Below are positions 36,212 to 44,307 of a stretch of 64,000 nucleotides of DNA, one piece after another. This DNA comes from Nibrella viscosa. GTDB lineage: Bacteria; Bacteroidota; Bacteroidia; Cytophagales; Spirosomataceae. A program made the translations under genes and the position numbers. The notes below the pieces were generated by a model. That model saw nothing but the letters and a program-made list of their open reading frames with translations, had not been told where the DNA came from and ran no database searches. Position 1 is the first letter of the stretch. Each line of letters opens with the position of its first letter. The stretch is from contig NZ_BAABHB010000002.1 of NCBI RefSeq assembly GCF_039541875.1, positions 806,001 to 870,000 on the forward strand, given 5' to 3'.

Positions 36212-36653
36212 CGCATAGTAGAATTTAAAGGGTGAGAATGGATTGATTGAGAGTGCGTTCGGTTTCGGCAGGCAAAAAAATACCTTACCAGTTCTGGAAC
36301 TGGTTTTGTCACTGGCGTAGAGCGTAAGGGAGGCCGGCCGTTCAGATATAATGCGTTGCAAAGGGCCGAAAAGCCCAGCGACCGCCGGAGTGTTCCAGTA
36401 TGATCGCCGTCGTTCAACGTTCCGACGCCCGCTCGTGAGAACCACTGCGGTAATTCTCCGCGCCCTTGAATCCGATTCATTCCCCTTCCCGGATGAACCA
36501 GACGCGCAGGTGCGATGCGTCAGTGTATAATCAGTGCTTCAGTAAGACTGCCGGGGGCAGTCCAATCACCGGTTACCGGTGCCTAATGCATCCTTCAAGT
36601 GCGGCCAGCAAGGAGCATTATGGGTAAGTGCTATTTTGTATTTTTCCGTAAAC
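36212..36653 (-). ncRNA. long structured 5' leader of susC (candidate cis-regulatory RNA)
   Basis: From the predicted start near 36653 to the ATG there are about 440 nt without a credible ORF. Self-complementary pieces are: CACCGGT-T-ACCGGTG (about 36567-36581), GACTGCC-GGG-GGCAGTC (about 36547-36563), GGGC-CGAAAA-GCCC (about 36363-36376), and the attenuator-like hairpin at 36287-36304. Two overlapping frames of about 78-90 codons exist but have no start context or known similarity. I cannot match it to a known riboswitch. Confidence 0.45.
36287..36304 (-). terminator. leader hairpin with downstream U-run (possible attenuator) before susC
   Basis: ACCAGTTC and GAACTGGT form an 8-bp stem with a 2-nt centre. 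On the minus strand it is followed after 6 nt by TTTTTTT (complement near 36274-36280). The gap makes it a weak intrinsic terminator, but its place in the leader, about 75 nt before the susC ATG, suggests attenuation. Confidence 0.45.
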
Positions 36654-36659
36654 CTGGCT

Positions 36660-36689
36660 CAAAGATATAGGTCGAGTCTAAAATGTCAA
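36660..36689 (-). promoter_or_regulatory. predicted promoter of the susC-susD-BNR operon
   Basis: On the minus strand TTG (complement of 36687-36689), a 19-nt spacer and TATCTTTG (complement of 36660-36667) match the Bacteroidota consensus exactly. The start would be near 36650-36653. The remaining AT-rich stretch 36690-36946 presumably holds the divergent promoter for 36947, but I find no exact box there. Confidence 0.7.
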
Positions 36690-36946
36690 GGCTGATTAGT
36701 AGAATATTAGGTGTTTATTTGATTTTTCCAAATTTAACTTTATAAAATAGAGTATTGGCCCAACTAAATATATTTTAATCTGTCAAATAGCGCATGGTTT
36801 AATTGTTTTTACGTATCATCGCAGGGTAACGTATTCGTTCCGTAAACTGTCCTTCGCTGGGCAATCAGTCTCCCCCTTCCCCGGCTGATGATCCGGCTCT
36901 GTGCCAACCAGTATTTCATTTTCTTTATTTCTCATTAACCAGGCTT

Positions 36947-39900
36947 ATGAAGAATTCCGGAAAATCCCGGTTCGCTGTGTTAATTGTGGCTTTGCTACTC
37001 AGTTGTACGTATCACTCATCTGCCATAGCAGGTGGGTTGATCGATTCGCTTAAGGTAACGGTAACCGAAGGTACCAATATGGCAGCCGCCTTATCGCCCG
37101 ACGGCAAAACCATCGCCATGGACCTGCAGGGCACCATCTGGCTGGTCCCTGCTGCGGGTGGCGTTGCCCGGCCTGTCACCGATGCCTACGGCGACTGCCG
37201 CCAACCGGCCTGGTCGCCCGACGGCAACTGGGTGGCCTTCCACGCCTTCTGGGATGGTACCTACCATATCTGGATGGTCAGCAAAGACGGCAAACAGAAA
37301 AAGCAGCTAACGATAGGTATATACGACGACCGGGAACCGCATTGGTCACCCGACGGTAAACGCCTTGTGTTTGCCTCTGACCGGAGCGGTAACTACGATA
37401 TCTGGCAACTGACGCTCGACACCGGCTTGCTGACCCAGCTAACCCGTAACGCCGGCAACGACTACAATCCGGCCTATTCTGCCGACGGTAGTCAGATCGC
37501 CTTTGTCTCCGAGCGCACCGAAACGCCGGGTCTTTATCGCCTTGACGCGGGCGGTACTGAACACCTGCTGTTCGCTACGACCGCCCGGCTGGCGGCCCCG
37601 ACCTGGTCGCCCGATGGGGCACGAGTGCTGTACAACAGTGTGTCTAAAAGCCAAAGTGGTCTGGCTGCGGTTACGGTTGCCGATGGGAAGAATCAACTAC
37701 TGACAGCCGCCGACGAAGATGTATTCCCTTTTCGCGTAAGCTGGGTCTCCGCATCGGAGTATCTGTATACCGCCGACGGCAAGCTGAAGAAGCGGTCGGT
37801 TGGGCAGGCAAACGCAAAGGAGATTCCGTTTCAGGCTACCGTGGCGTTGTCGAGACCAAGCTATACCCGCAAAGCCTACGATTTCGACCGCTCGGCTCCC
37901 CTGCCTGTTCGCGGGCTGAAAGGACCGGCCGTTTCGCCCGACGGCAGGCAGGTAGTATTTGCCGCGCTGGGCGATTTATGGCTGCTGACCAAAGGGAATC
38001 CGCAGCCAAAAGCGTTGACCAACGATGTATATGTGGATGCCGACCCGGTGTGGTCGCCCGACGGCAGGCGAATTGCCTATACCTCCGACCGGAAAGGAAA
38101 CATGGACCTGTGGGTGCGTGATCTGGCAACCGGTAAAGATCAGCGGCTGGTCGATTTGCCGGACGACATCAACTTTCCGGCCTGGTCGCCCGACGGTAGC
38201 CGGATTGCTTTTTACCAGGGCGACCCCCGGAACGTCTGGGGCAGGGGTACACTGCACGTGGCCGACGCATTGACGGGAGCGGTAGAAAAATACCACGAAT
38301 CGGTGTTTGTGCCCAGTCAGCCGAGCTGGTCGCCTGATGGCAAAACCATTGCCCTGGCGGCTCTGGATGTGTATTCGTCGCGCTACCGCGAAGGCGTCAG
38401 CGAAATTCTGCTGGTATCGCTGGATAGCGGCCCCGACCGTCCGGCAGACCGTTCCGTATCGCCCACGCCCGACCGGACGCTGGGTACGCGGGGCAAGAAC
38501 GGGCCGGTCTGGTCGCCGGACGGCCGGCACATGGCTTACATACAGGATGGGCTGTTGTGGGTGGTGCCCGTCGACGGCAAAGGCAATTTGATGGGGCCTG
38601 CCAAACGGCTCACCAACGAACTGGCCGATGCGCCCACCTGGACGGGCGACTCGCAGAGCCTGGTGTACCTGGCCACCGATACGCTCAAGCAGGTGTACCT
38701 GGCCGACGGGCGGATAGACGCTATTCCGCTTGCGTTCAACTGGCAGCTGAAAAAACCGGCCGGGCAAGTGGTGATTCATGCGGGGCAGGTATTCGACGGC
38801 CGCTCGGCCACTTACCGGAAAAATGTGGATATTCTCATCGAAGGGAACCGCATCAGGGCCATTGAGCCGCATCAGCCCGGCCGGGCGGGCAAACTAATTG
38901 ATGCCTCCGCCAATACCATCATTCCGGGTTTGTTTGAGATGCACGCGCACCAGAACGCCATGTCGGGCGAGCAGCAGGGCCGCCTGTGGCTGTCGTACGG
39001 CATCACCTCGGTGCGCGAACCGGGAGCCGATCCGTACGATGCCCTGGAGCGCAAAGAAGCCTGGGCCAGCGGCCGGCGGTGGGGTCCCCGGCAGTTCTTT
39101 ACCGGTGGCCTGACCGACGGGAGTCGGATTTATTATGGCATGGCCACCAGCATCTCCTCGCCGGCCCACCTGGAACTGGAGCTGAACCGGTCGGTCCGGC
39201 TGGGCTACGACCTGATTAAGACGTATGTCCGTATGCCCGACGCCATGCAACAGCGCATCACGGCTTTTGCCCACGCGCACGGGATGCCCGTATCCTCGCA
39301 CGAGATTTACCCGGCCATGAGCTACGAGGTCGATGCCGTGGAGCATATGGGCGGTACCAGTCGGCGCGGGTATTCGCCCAAGATAACGGCCATGAACCGG
39401 AGTTACCAGGACGTGATTCAACTGATTGCCAAATCTGGCATGAACATTACGCCGACGGCTTCGCTCCAGGGCGGCTTTAACGTGTTGTCGGGCCGAAACC
39501 CCCAGTTTTTCGAGAACCGGCAGTACAAGGCGTTTTACTCCGAGCAGTTTACCAACGCCATGCTGGCCGGAGCCGCTCAGATTACCAAAATCAACCCCGG
39601 TTACCTGACCAATTTTGGTAATCTGCAGAAAACAGTTAAAGCCCTGGTAGCCGCCGGGGCCAGGGTGACTACCGGCACCGACAGCCCCTTTGTGCCCTAC
39701 GGTATGAGCCTGCATACCGAGCTGCAATCGTTTGTTGATGCGGGACTTACGCCCTACGAAGCCCTGCGGTCGGCCACGCTCTGGGCTGCCGAAGCCGTTG
39801 GGGTGAGTAAGGATTTGGGGTCGCTGGAGCCGGGAAAGCTGGCCGATCTGGTGATTGTCACGGGTGACCCGCTAACGACAATCACCGATGCCTGGAATGT

Positions 39901-39961
39901 GGTGAAGGTGGTCAAAAACGGCGAGGTGTATGACATTGATACCTTATTGAGAAAACCTTGA
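36947..39961 (+). CDS. exported PD40/TolB-like propeller fused to an amidohydrolase
   Basis: 1004 aa with a signal peptide (to AIAG). Residues about 35-600 hold repeated TolB/PD40 blades, each with WSPDG (WSPDGNWVAFHAFWDG, WSPDGKRLVFASDRSGNYDIW, WSPDGRRIAYTSDRKGNMDLW). From about 625 an imidazolonepropionase-like amidohydrolase begins (VIHAGQVFDGRSATYRKNVDILIEGNRI, IIPGLFEMHAHQ with the HxH metal pair near 664), then VSSHEIYP, VEHMGG, and TGTDSPFVPYG with the late Asp. It probably hydrolyses a cyclic amide or a dipeptide outside the cytoplasm; the propeller may gate substrates. Divergent from susC; a strong terminator follows. Confidence 0.9.
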   Translation: MKNSGKSRFAVLIVALLLSCTYHSSAIAGGLIDSLKVTVTEGTNMAAALSPDGKTIAMDLQGTIWLVPAAGGVARPVTDAYGDCRQPAWSPDGNWVAFHAFWDGTYHIWMVSKDGKQKKQLTIGIYDDREPHWSPDGKRLVFASDRSGNYDIWQLTLDTGLLTQLTRNAGNDYNPAYSADGSQIAFVSERTETPGLYRLDAGGTEHLLFATTARLAAPTWSPDGARVLYNSVSKSQSGLAAVTVADGKNQLLTAADEDVFPFRVSWVSASEYLYTADGKLKKRSVGQANAKEIPFQATVALSRPSYTRKAYDFDRSAPLPVRGLKGPAVSPDGRQVVFAALGDLWLLTKGNPQPKALTNDVYVDADPVWSPDGRRIAYTSDRKGNMDLWVRDLATGKDQRLVDLPDDINFPAWSPDGSRIAFYQGDPRNVWGRGTLHVADALTGAVEKYHESVFVPSQPSWSPDGKTIALAALDVYSSRYREGVSEILLVSLDSGPDRPADRSVSPTPDRTLGTRGKNGPVWSPDGRHMAYIQDGLLWVVPVDGKGNLMGPAKRLTNELADAPTWTGDSQSLVYLATDTLKQVYLADGRIDAIPLAFNWQLKKPAGQVVIHAGQVFDGRSATYRKNVDILIEGNRIRAIEPHQPGRAGKLIDASANTIIPGLFEMHAHQNAMSGEQQGRLWLSYGITSVREPGADPYDALERKEAWASGRRWGPRQFFTGGLTDGSRIYYGMATSISSPAHLELELNRSVRLGYDLIKTYVRMPDAMQQRITAFAHAHGMPVSSHEIYPAMSYEVDAVEHMGGTSRRGYSPKITAMNRSYQDVIQLIAKSGMNITPTASLQGGFNVLSGRNPQFFENRQYKAFYSEQFTNAMLAGAAQITKINPGYLTNFGNLQKTVKALVAAGARVTTGTDSPFVPYGMSLHTELQSFVDAGLTPYEALRSATLWAAEAVGVSKDLGSLEPGKLADLVIVTGDPLTTITDAWNVVKVVKNGEVYDIDTLLRKP

Positions 39962-40012
39962 CCTGGTGCGTAAATGTCTGTATATCAGGAGGGGTTTAGA
40001 CGTAAAATCATG

Positions 40013-40043
40013 AAAAAAACGGACCTATTTGGTCCGTTTTTTT
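40013..40043. terminator. intrinsic terminator after the amidohydrolase gene
   Basis: A-run, CGGACC, loop TATTT, GGTCCG, then seven T. The A-run and T-run extend the stem to 13 bp, so it works in both directions. It lies upstream of the GSCFA start at 40055, which argues against earlier starts for that gene. Confidence 0.9.
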
Positions 40044-40054
40044 GTTTAATTGGT

Positions 40055-41059
40055 ATGCAGTTCACTACTGAATGTATGCCCATAAAACTGCCGCAAGCGC
40101 TGCGGCAAACCGACGAAATTCTGACCATCGGCTCCTGCTTCGCCGACGTGATGGGACGCCACCTGGCTGACCATAAACTGAACGTGACCATCAATCCATT
40201 CGGTACCATTTTCAATCCGGTCTCCATGGCTAAACTGCTGCTGATGGCCCTGAACGGTAGCCGGCCGGACGAGAATCTGTATGTAGAGCGGGATGGTGTC
40301 TGGTTCCACTACGATTTTCACTCGTCACTTTGGGCCAATAGCCGGGAGGCACTTACCGAAAAGTTGGTGGGTACTTTGCAGAAAGTGGGCGAAACGCTGC
40401 GCCGGGCCGACTGGCTGTTTCTGACCTTCGGCACGGCGATGGTGTATCGGCATATCGAAACGGGGCAGGTGGTGGCGAACTGCCATAAAATGCCCGGCTC
40501 CCTATTTGAGAAGTACCTCTATAGCCTGGACCATGTGCGCGATACCCTGACCAAGCTGCTGAAGGCGTTGCACCGGGCCAATCCCAACCTGAACGTGCTG
40601 CTGACGGTTAGCCCGGTGCGGCACACCCGCGATACCCTGCCGGTGAACCAGGTGAGTAAATCGCTGCTGCGGGTAGTGTGCCATGAGCTAACTGTCTGGC
40701 ATGATTTCGTCCAGTATTTTCCCAGCTACGAGATCATGGTGGATGACCTGCGCGATTACCGCTTTTACGAAGCTGACCTGATCCACCCCAATGCCGTAGC
40801 CCACGAGTATATCTTCCAAAAGTTTGGCGAAAGCCTGTTTGATGACGAACTTCGCACCTTCATTGCCGAATGGGCCGGCATCCGGAAGTCGCTGGCGCAC
40901 CGCCCGCTCTACGGACCGACCGAAGGCCACCGGCGTTTTCTGACCCATCTGCTGGCCCGGCTGGAAGCGCTACAGGGCCGGGTGGATGTGTCGGCCGAGA
41001 TCGCATCCGTTCGGGAGCAGCTAGACGCCACAGTAGCAAATCGGCAGCCGGCAAACTAA
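40055..41059 (+). CDS. GSCFA-domain protein
   Basis: 334 aa from the ATG at 40055 (MQFTTECMPIKLP). Longer in-frame starts at 39974 and 40010 run through the terminator hairpin, so the apparent MKKTDLFGPFF leader is an artefact. The name-giving motif ILTIGSCFADVMGRHL is near the N-terminus, followed by NPFGTIFNP, FLTFGTAMVYRH, LLTVSPVRHTRDTL, VDDLRDYRFYEADLIHPNAVAHEYIFQKF. The fold is SGNH-hydrolase-like: Gly-Ser-Cys block, then D-x-x-H near the end (DLIHPN). Substrate unknown, probably an acyl ester on a glycan (inference). It has its own start just after the terminator, perhaps a nearly leaderless message. Confidence 0.88.
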   Translation: MQFTTECMPIKLPQALRQTDEILTIGSCFADVMGRHLADHKLNVTINPFGTIFNPVSMAKLLLMALNGSRPDENLYVERDGVWFHYDFHSSLWANSREALTEKLVGTLQKVGETLRRADWLFLTFGTAMVYRHIETGQVVANCHKMPGSLFEKYLYSLDHVRDTLTKLLKALHRANPNLNVLLTVSPVRHTRDTLPVNQVSKSLLRVVCHELTVWHDFVQYFPSYEIMVDDLRDYRFYEADLIHPNAVAHEYIFQKFGESLFDDELRTFIAEWAGIRKSLAHRPLYGPTEGHRRFLTHLLARLEALQGRVDVSAEIASVREQLDATVANRQPAN

Positions 41060-41107
41060 TCGGCCTTTCGTGGGGTTAGCACTATATCCGACCGTACTGT
41101 ATCACGT

Positions 41108-42214
41108 ATGTCTACCTATAAATTGACCAAAGAATCGGTTCTGCAGGCGCTCAGCCACGTAGAAGAACCGGACCTGAAAAAAGACCTGGTGTCGCTCAAT
41201 ATGATCAAAGATATTGAGCTGGGCATCGATCAGGTGCGTTTTACCGTCGTACTGACCACGCCGGCCTGTCCGCTGAAAGAGCTGATCCGGAAGCGTTGCG
41301 AAGACGCGATTCATACCCATATTGGCCCCAGCATTCAGGTGCGGGTGGATATGACCGCCGATGTGACCTCTACCAGAAACAACGCGCCGGTGCTGCCGGG
41401 CGTGAAGAATATCATTGCCGTTGCCTCCGGGAAAGGGGGCGTGGGCAAGTCGACCGTAACGGCTAACCTGGCGGTGGCCCTGCACCGGTCGGGCGCGAAA
41501 GTCGGTATCATCGACGCCGATATTTTTGGCCCGTCGATGCCGGTCATGTTCGGGGCCGAGGATATTCAGCCGGCAGTGGCGGAGGTAAATGGCCGGAATC
41601 TGTTGCAGCCCGTGCAGCAGTTTGGCGTTAAACTGATGTCGATTGGTTTCCTGACCCCGGCCGACAGCGCGGTGGTCTGGCGTGGTCCCATGGCGAGCCA
41701 GGCCCTGCGGCAGTTTTTTGGCGATACCAACTGGGGCGAACTTGACTACCTGCTGATCGACCTGCCTCCCGGTACCAGCGATATTCACCTGACGCTGGTG
41801 CAGACCGTGCCCGTAACCGGAGCCGTAATTGTAACTACTCCGCAGAAAGTTGCCCTGGCCGATGCCATCAAAGGCCTGGCTATGTTCCGGCAGCCGCAGA
41901 TCAACGTGCCGGTGCTGGGCGTGATCGAAAACATGTCGTATTTCACCCCCGCCGAACTACCCGATTCGAAGTACTACATTTTTGGCAAAGGCGGTGGGCA
42001 GCAACTGGCCGATAAGTTTAGCGTACCGTTGCTGGGCCAGATTCCGCTGGTGCAGCGCATCCGCGAAGCGGGTGACGAAGGTAAGCCGGCGGTCATCAGC
42101 GATGAGCCTGTTGCGGCCGATGCCTTCCGGTCGGCGGCCGAAGCCCTGGCGCAGTTCGTCTCTATACGCAATGCCGAGCTCGACCAGACAAAGCGGGTGG
42201 AACTTCGGGTGTAA
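41108..42214 (+). CDS. Mrp/ApbC-family P-loop ATPase, iron-sulfur carrier type
   Basis: 368 aa. The N-terminal MIP18/DUF59 domain (about 5-95; VLQALSHVEEPDLKKDLVSLNMIKDI, TTPACPLKELIRKRCE) is joined to a ParA-like ATPase with deviant Walker A GKGGVGKST (near 109-117), Switch I DADIFGPSMPVMFG and LLIDLPPGTSDIHLTL. Members carry [4Fe-4S] clusters to apoproteins. The usual CxxC cluster ligands that follow ENMSYF are absent here (ENMSYFTPAELPDSKYYIFG). The NifU-domain gene lies 84 bp downstream, a natural partner in Fe-S assembly. Confidence 0.9.
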   Translation: MSTYKLTKESVLQALSHVEEPDLKKDLVSLNMIKDIELGIDQVRFTVVLTTPACPLKELIRKRCEDAIHTHIGPSIQVRVDMTADVTSTRNNAPVLPGVKNIIAVASGKGGVGKSTVTANLAVALHRSGAKVGIIDADIFGPSMPVMFGAEDIQPAVAEVNGRNLLQPVQQFGVKLMSIGFLTPADSAVVWRGPMASQALRQFFGDTNWGELDYLLIDLPPGTSDIHLTLVQTVPVTGAVIVTTPQKVALADAIKGLAMFRQPQINVPVLGVIENMSYFTPAELPDSKYYIFGKGGGQQLADKFSVPLLGQIPLVQRIREAGDEGKPAVISDEPVAADAFRSAAEALAQFVSIRNAELDQTKRVELRV

Positions 42215-42298
42215 CGAAACGGTTATGAATAGAACGCACCTTGCTTTCTTACCTAAATAATGGTATTTTTACCACAGCTCTTGTAAAATAAAGCCGAC

Positions 42299-42565
42299 AT
42301 GGAAACAGCGGTAGGTAACAGCGAAATCATTGAACGAATAGAAAAAGCCCTGAACGGTATCCGCCCGTATCTGGAAGCAGACGGCGGCAACGTAAAGGTG
42401 CTGGAATTGACCGACGACCGCGTGGTGCGGCTCGAGCTGGTGGGTGCCTGCGGTTCGTGCCCGATGTCGGCCATGACCTTTAAGGCCGGTCTGGAAGAAG
42501 CCGTGCTGAAGGCCGTACCCGAAGTAATCAAGGTAGAAGCCGTGAATATCACCTCGCCTTTCTGA
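42299..42565 (+). CDS. NifU C-terminal domain protein (Fe-S scaffold/carrier, NfuA-like)
   Basis: 88 aa, a single NifU C-terminal domain. The core is IRPYLEADGGNVKVLELTDDRVVRLELVGACGSCPMSAMTFKAGLE, with the CxxC cluster ligands Cys51 and Cys54. It receives or delivers Fe-S clusters as a dimer. It probably works with the Mrp-type ATPase just upstream. A strong terminator follows. Confidence 0.95.
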   Translation: METAVGNSEIIERIEKALNGIRPYLEADGGNVKVLELTDDRVVRLELVGACGSCPMSAMTFKAGLEEAVLKAVPEVIKVEAVNITSPF

Positions 42566-42596
42566 GCCGCCGGGCTTATAGAATAACGAACACCCG

Positions 42597-42635
42597 AAAA
42601 AAGCCGTCCTGCTACCCTGCGGGACGGCTTTTTTT
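42597..42635. terminator. intrinsic terminator after the NifU-domain gene
   Basis: Six A, GCCGTCC, a 12-nt loop, GGACGGC and a T-run. The AT-tract pairs extend the stem to 13 bp. It ends the Mrp-NifU transcript; the next start (42670) is 35 nt further. Confidence 0.9.
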
Positions 42636-42669
42636 GTAGTTTGCGCCGTCAATAGACCAACTGAGCACA

Positions 42670-44292
42670 GTGAAAGTAGGAATCTTCTTCGGCGGTCCCT
42701 CGCGGGAACGGGAAATATCATTCGCCGGCGGGCGCACGGCATTCGACCATATCGACAAGTCCTTGTTTGAGCCGGTATTAGTTTTTGTGGACGGTACCGG
42801 CCGGTTCCGGCTGGCTACTCCGGACATACTCCAGCATACAGCCATCCGCCAGATACTGCCGGAGGTATCCGGGTTTTCGGTCTATGATGAGTCCTTGCCG
42901 GAAGATGATTGGTCCAGTCAGTATTCCGAAATCAAACCAGACGATTTCAAACAGCATTTTGATATAGCGTTTCTGGCCATGCACGGCCCCGACTGCGAAG
43001 ACGGCAGTATCCAGGGTTTGTTCGAGTGGTATAAGATCCCTTACACCGGGCCGGGGCTGATGGGTTCGGCGGTGGGGATCAACAAGATTCTGCAAAACGA
43101 ATTGATCGCACTCGTCAATGGGCAGCAGAAAAAGACCACTGTCATTACCCGTGATGCCTGGTTGAGGGCGAATAAAGATGCGTTCTTCTCCTCGCTGGTG
43201 GAGCATCTGGGGTTGCCGGTGGTGGTCAAAGCTCCGCACCAGGGCTCGTCTATCGGGGTGGCTATCATTCGCGACAACAACCTGAGTGCGTTCTGCCGGG
43301 CGGTGGAGCAGTGCTTCTTTACCCTGACGGTAGAGCCGCAGGAGTGGAGCGCCTTATCCGATGGCGATAAGCGGGATTACGCCCAGCGCATCGCCAATCT
43401 GGACGAAAGCATCGGCTACCCGGTAGTAGCGGAACAGACCGGTACGATTCTGCGCTCTCCGCAGGCCTTGCTCGATTTTCTGGCGGACCATCAGCAGCCC
43501 GTCACGCTTTCTTCTGTTCATGCCGAAGACGAGGTGCTGTTTGAGGAGTTCATTACCGGTCAGGAGTTTTCGTGCGGGGTTATTCAGGACGACGAAGGCA
43601 TGGCCATTGCCTTGCCGCCAACGGAGGTTTACAACGTCACCAGTTTCGATTTCAAATCCAAATACCAGTCCAATACCACCCGCAAGCGCATACCAGTCGA
43701 AGCCAGTCTGGAGCATAACCGCAAGATTCAGCAGGCGGTGGCCGAGGTATTCACACGGCTGGGTATCAACGTCTACTCGCGCATCGATGGCTTCCTGACG
43801 CCCGACGGCCGTGTTTTGCTGCACGACCCCAACACTATTCCGGGCATGTCGCCGGCATCGCTCATCTTCAAGCAGATGGCCGAAATCGGCATGAACATCA
43901 CCAACTCGCTGACGTACCTCATCCGTCAGTCTTTACGGGAGCGCATTCGTACCGGCAAGGATACGTTCCGGTTGCGCCAGATGCTAACCGATCTGGATGG
44001 TAAATTAGCCCAGCGTAAAGCCCAGCCCCTGCCGGAGCAGACCATTGGCTTTGGTCCAACGGACGAAAGTTTTGCCGAGGCCAAAAAAGAATACAACCGG
44101 CTGGCGGCTGAGGGTAAGGTAAAGCCTGTGCTGGTCTACACCAAATCGAAGCTGGAATCGCACGAACTGCCGGTATACCTGATGTTCAAGGACACCATTG
44201 CCGACCTGGATGCTGCCCAGCACCAGCCCCGCCATCCGCTGGTGCTGGAAACCGCCGAACGAGCGAGGCATGTTGTGGCGCAGTATCTGTAA
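42670..44292 (+). CDS. extended D-alanine-D-alanine ligase-like ATP-grasp protein
   Basis: 540 aa with a GTG start; there is no in-frame ATG nearby. The family opening GIFFGGPSREREISFAGG is followed by AFLAMHGPDCEDGSIQGLFEWYKIPYTGPG, VVVKAPHQGSSIGV, EVLFEEFITGQEFSCGV and SRIDGF (Asp373). The late metal motif reads HDPNTIPGMSP (385-395), with Asp386 where E. coli DdlB has Glu270, while Asn388 is kept. Two parts are unusual: a ~55-residue insertion after QGSSIGV (about 205-285) and a C-terminal extension of about 120 residues. Canonical Ddl is about 310-360 aa. It may be the Ddl of this organism or a ligase for another dipeptide-like product. It is convergent with GH15. Confidence 0.82.
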   Translation: MKVGIFFGGPSREREISFAGGRTAFDHIDKSLFEPVLVFVDGTGRFRLATPDILQHTAIRQILPEVSGFSVYDESLPEDDWSSQYSEIKPDDFKQHFDIAFLAMHGPDCEDGSIQGLFEWYKIPYTGPGLMGSAVGINKILQNELIALVNGQQKKTTVITRDAWLRANKDAFFSSLVEHLGLPVVVKAPHQGSSIGVAIIRDNNLSAFCRAVEQCFFTLTVEPQEWSALSDGDKRDYAQRIANLDESIGYPVVAEQTGTILRSPQALLDFLADHQQPVTLSSVHAEDEVLFEEFITGQEFSCGVIQDDEGMAIALPPTEVYNVTSFDFKSKYQSNTTRKRIPVEASLEHNRKIQQAVAEVFTRLGINVYSRIDGFLTPDGRVLLHDPNTIPGMSPASLIFKQMAEIGMNITNSLTYLIRQSLRERIRTGKDTFRLRQMLTDLDGKLAQRKAQPLPEQTIGFGPTDESFAEAKKEYNRLAAEGKVKPVLVYTKSKLESHELPVYLMFKDTIADLDAAQHQPRHPLVLETAERARHVVAQYL

Positions 44293-44307
44293 ACAGGACG
44301 GGTAGCC

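Noticed and set aside
36208..36480. A 90-residue ORF upstream of susC and an N-terminal extension of SusC to 36445
   Set aside because: Both run through the leader RNA; SusC has a proper signal peptide at 36211, and neither extension resembles a protein family.
36212..36600. Cobalamin riboswitch in the susC leader
   Set aside because: Some words (CTGCCCCCGG, CCGGGAAGG) recall a B12 box, but the GGGAA core, the conserved GCAAC segment and the order of elements are not there, and the stretches pair with themselves instead.
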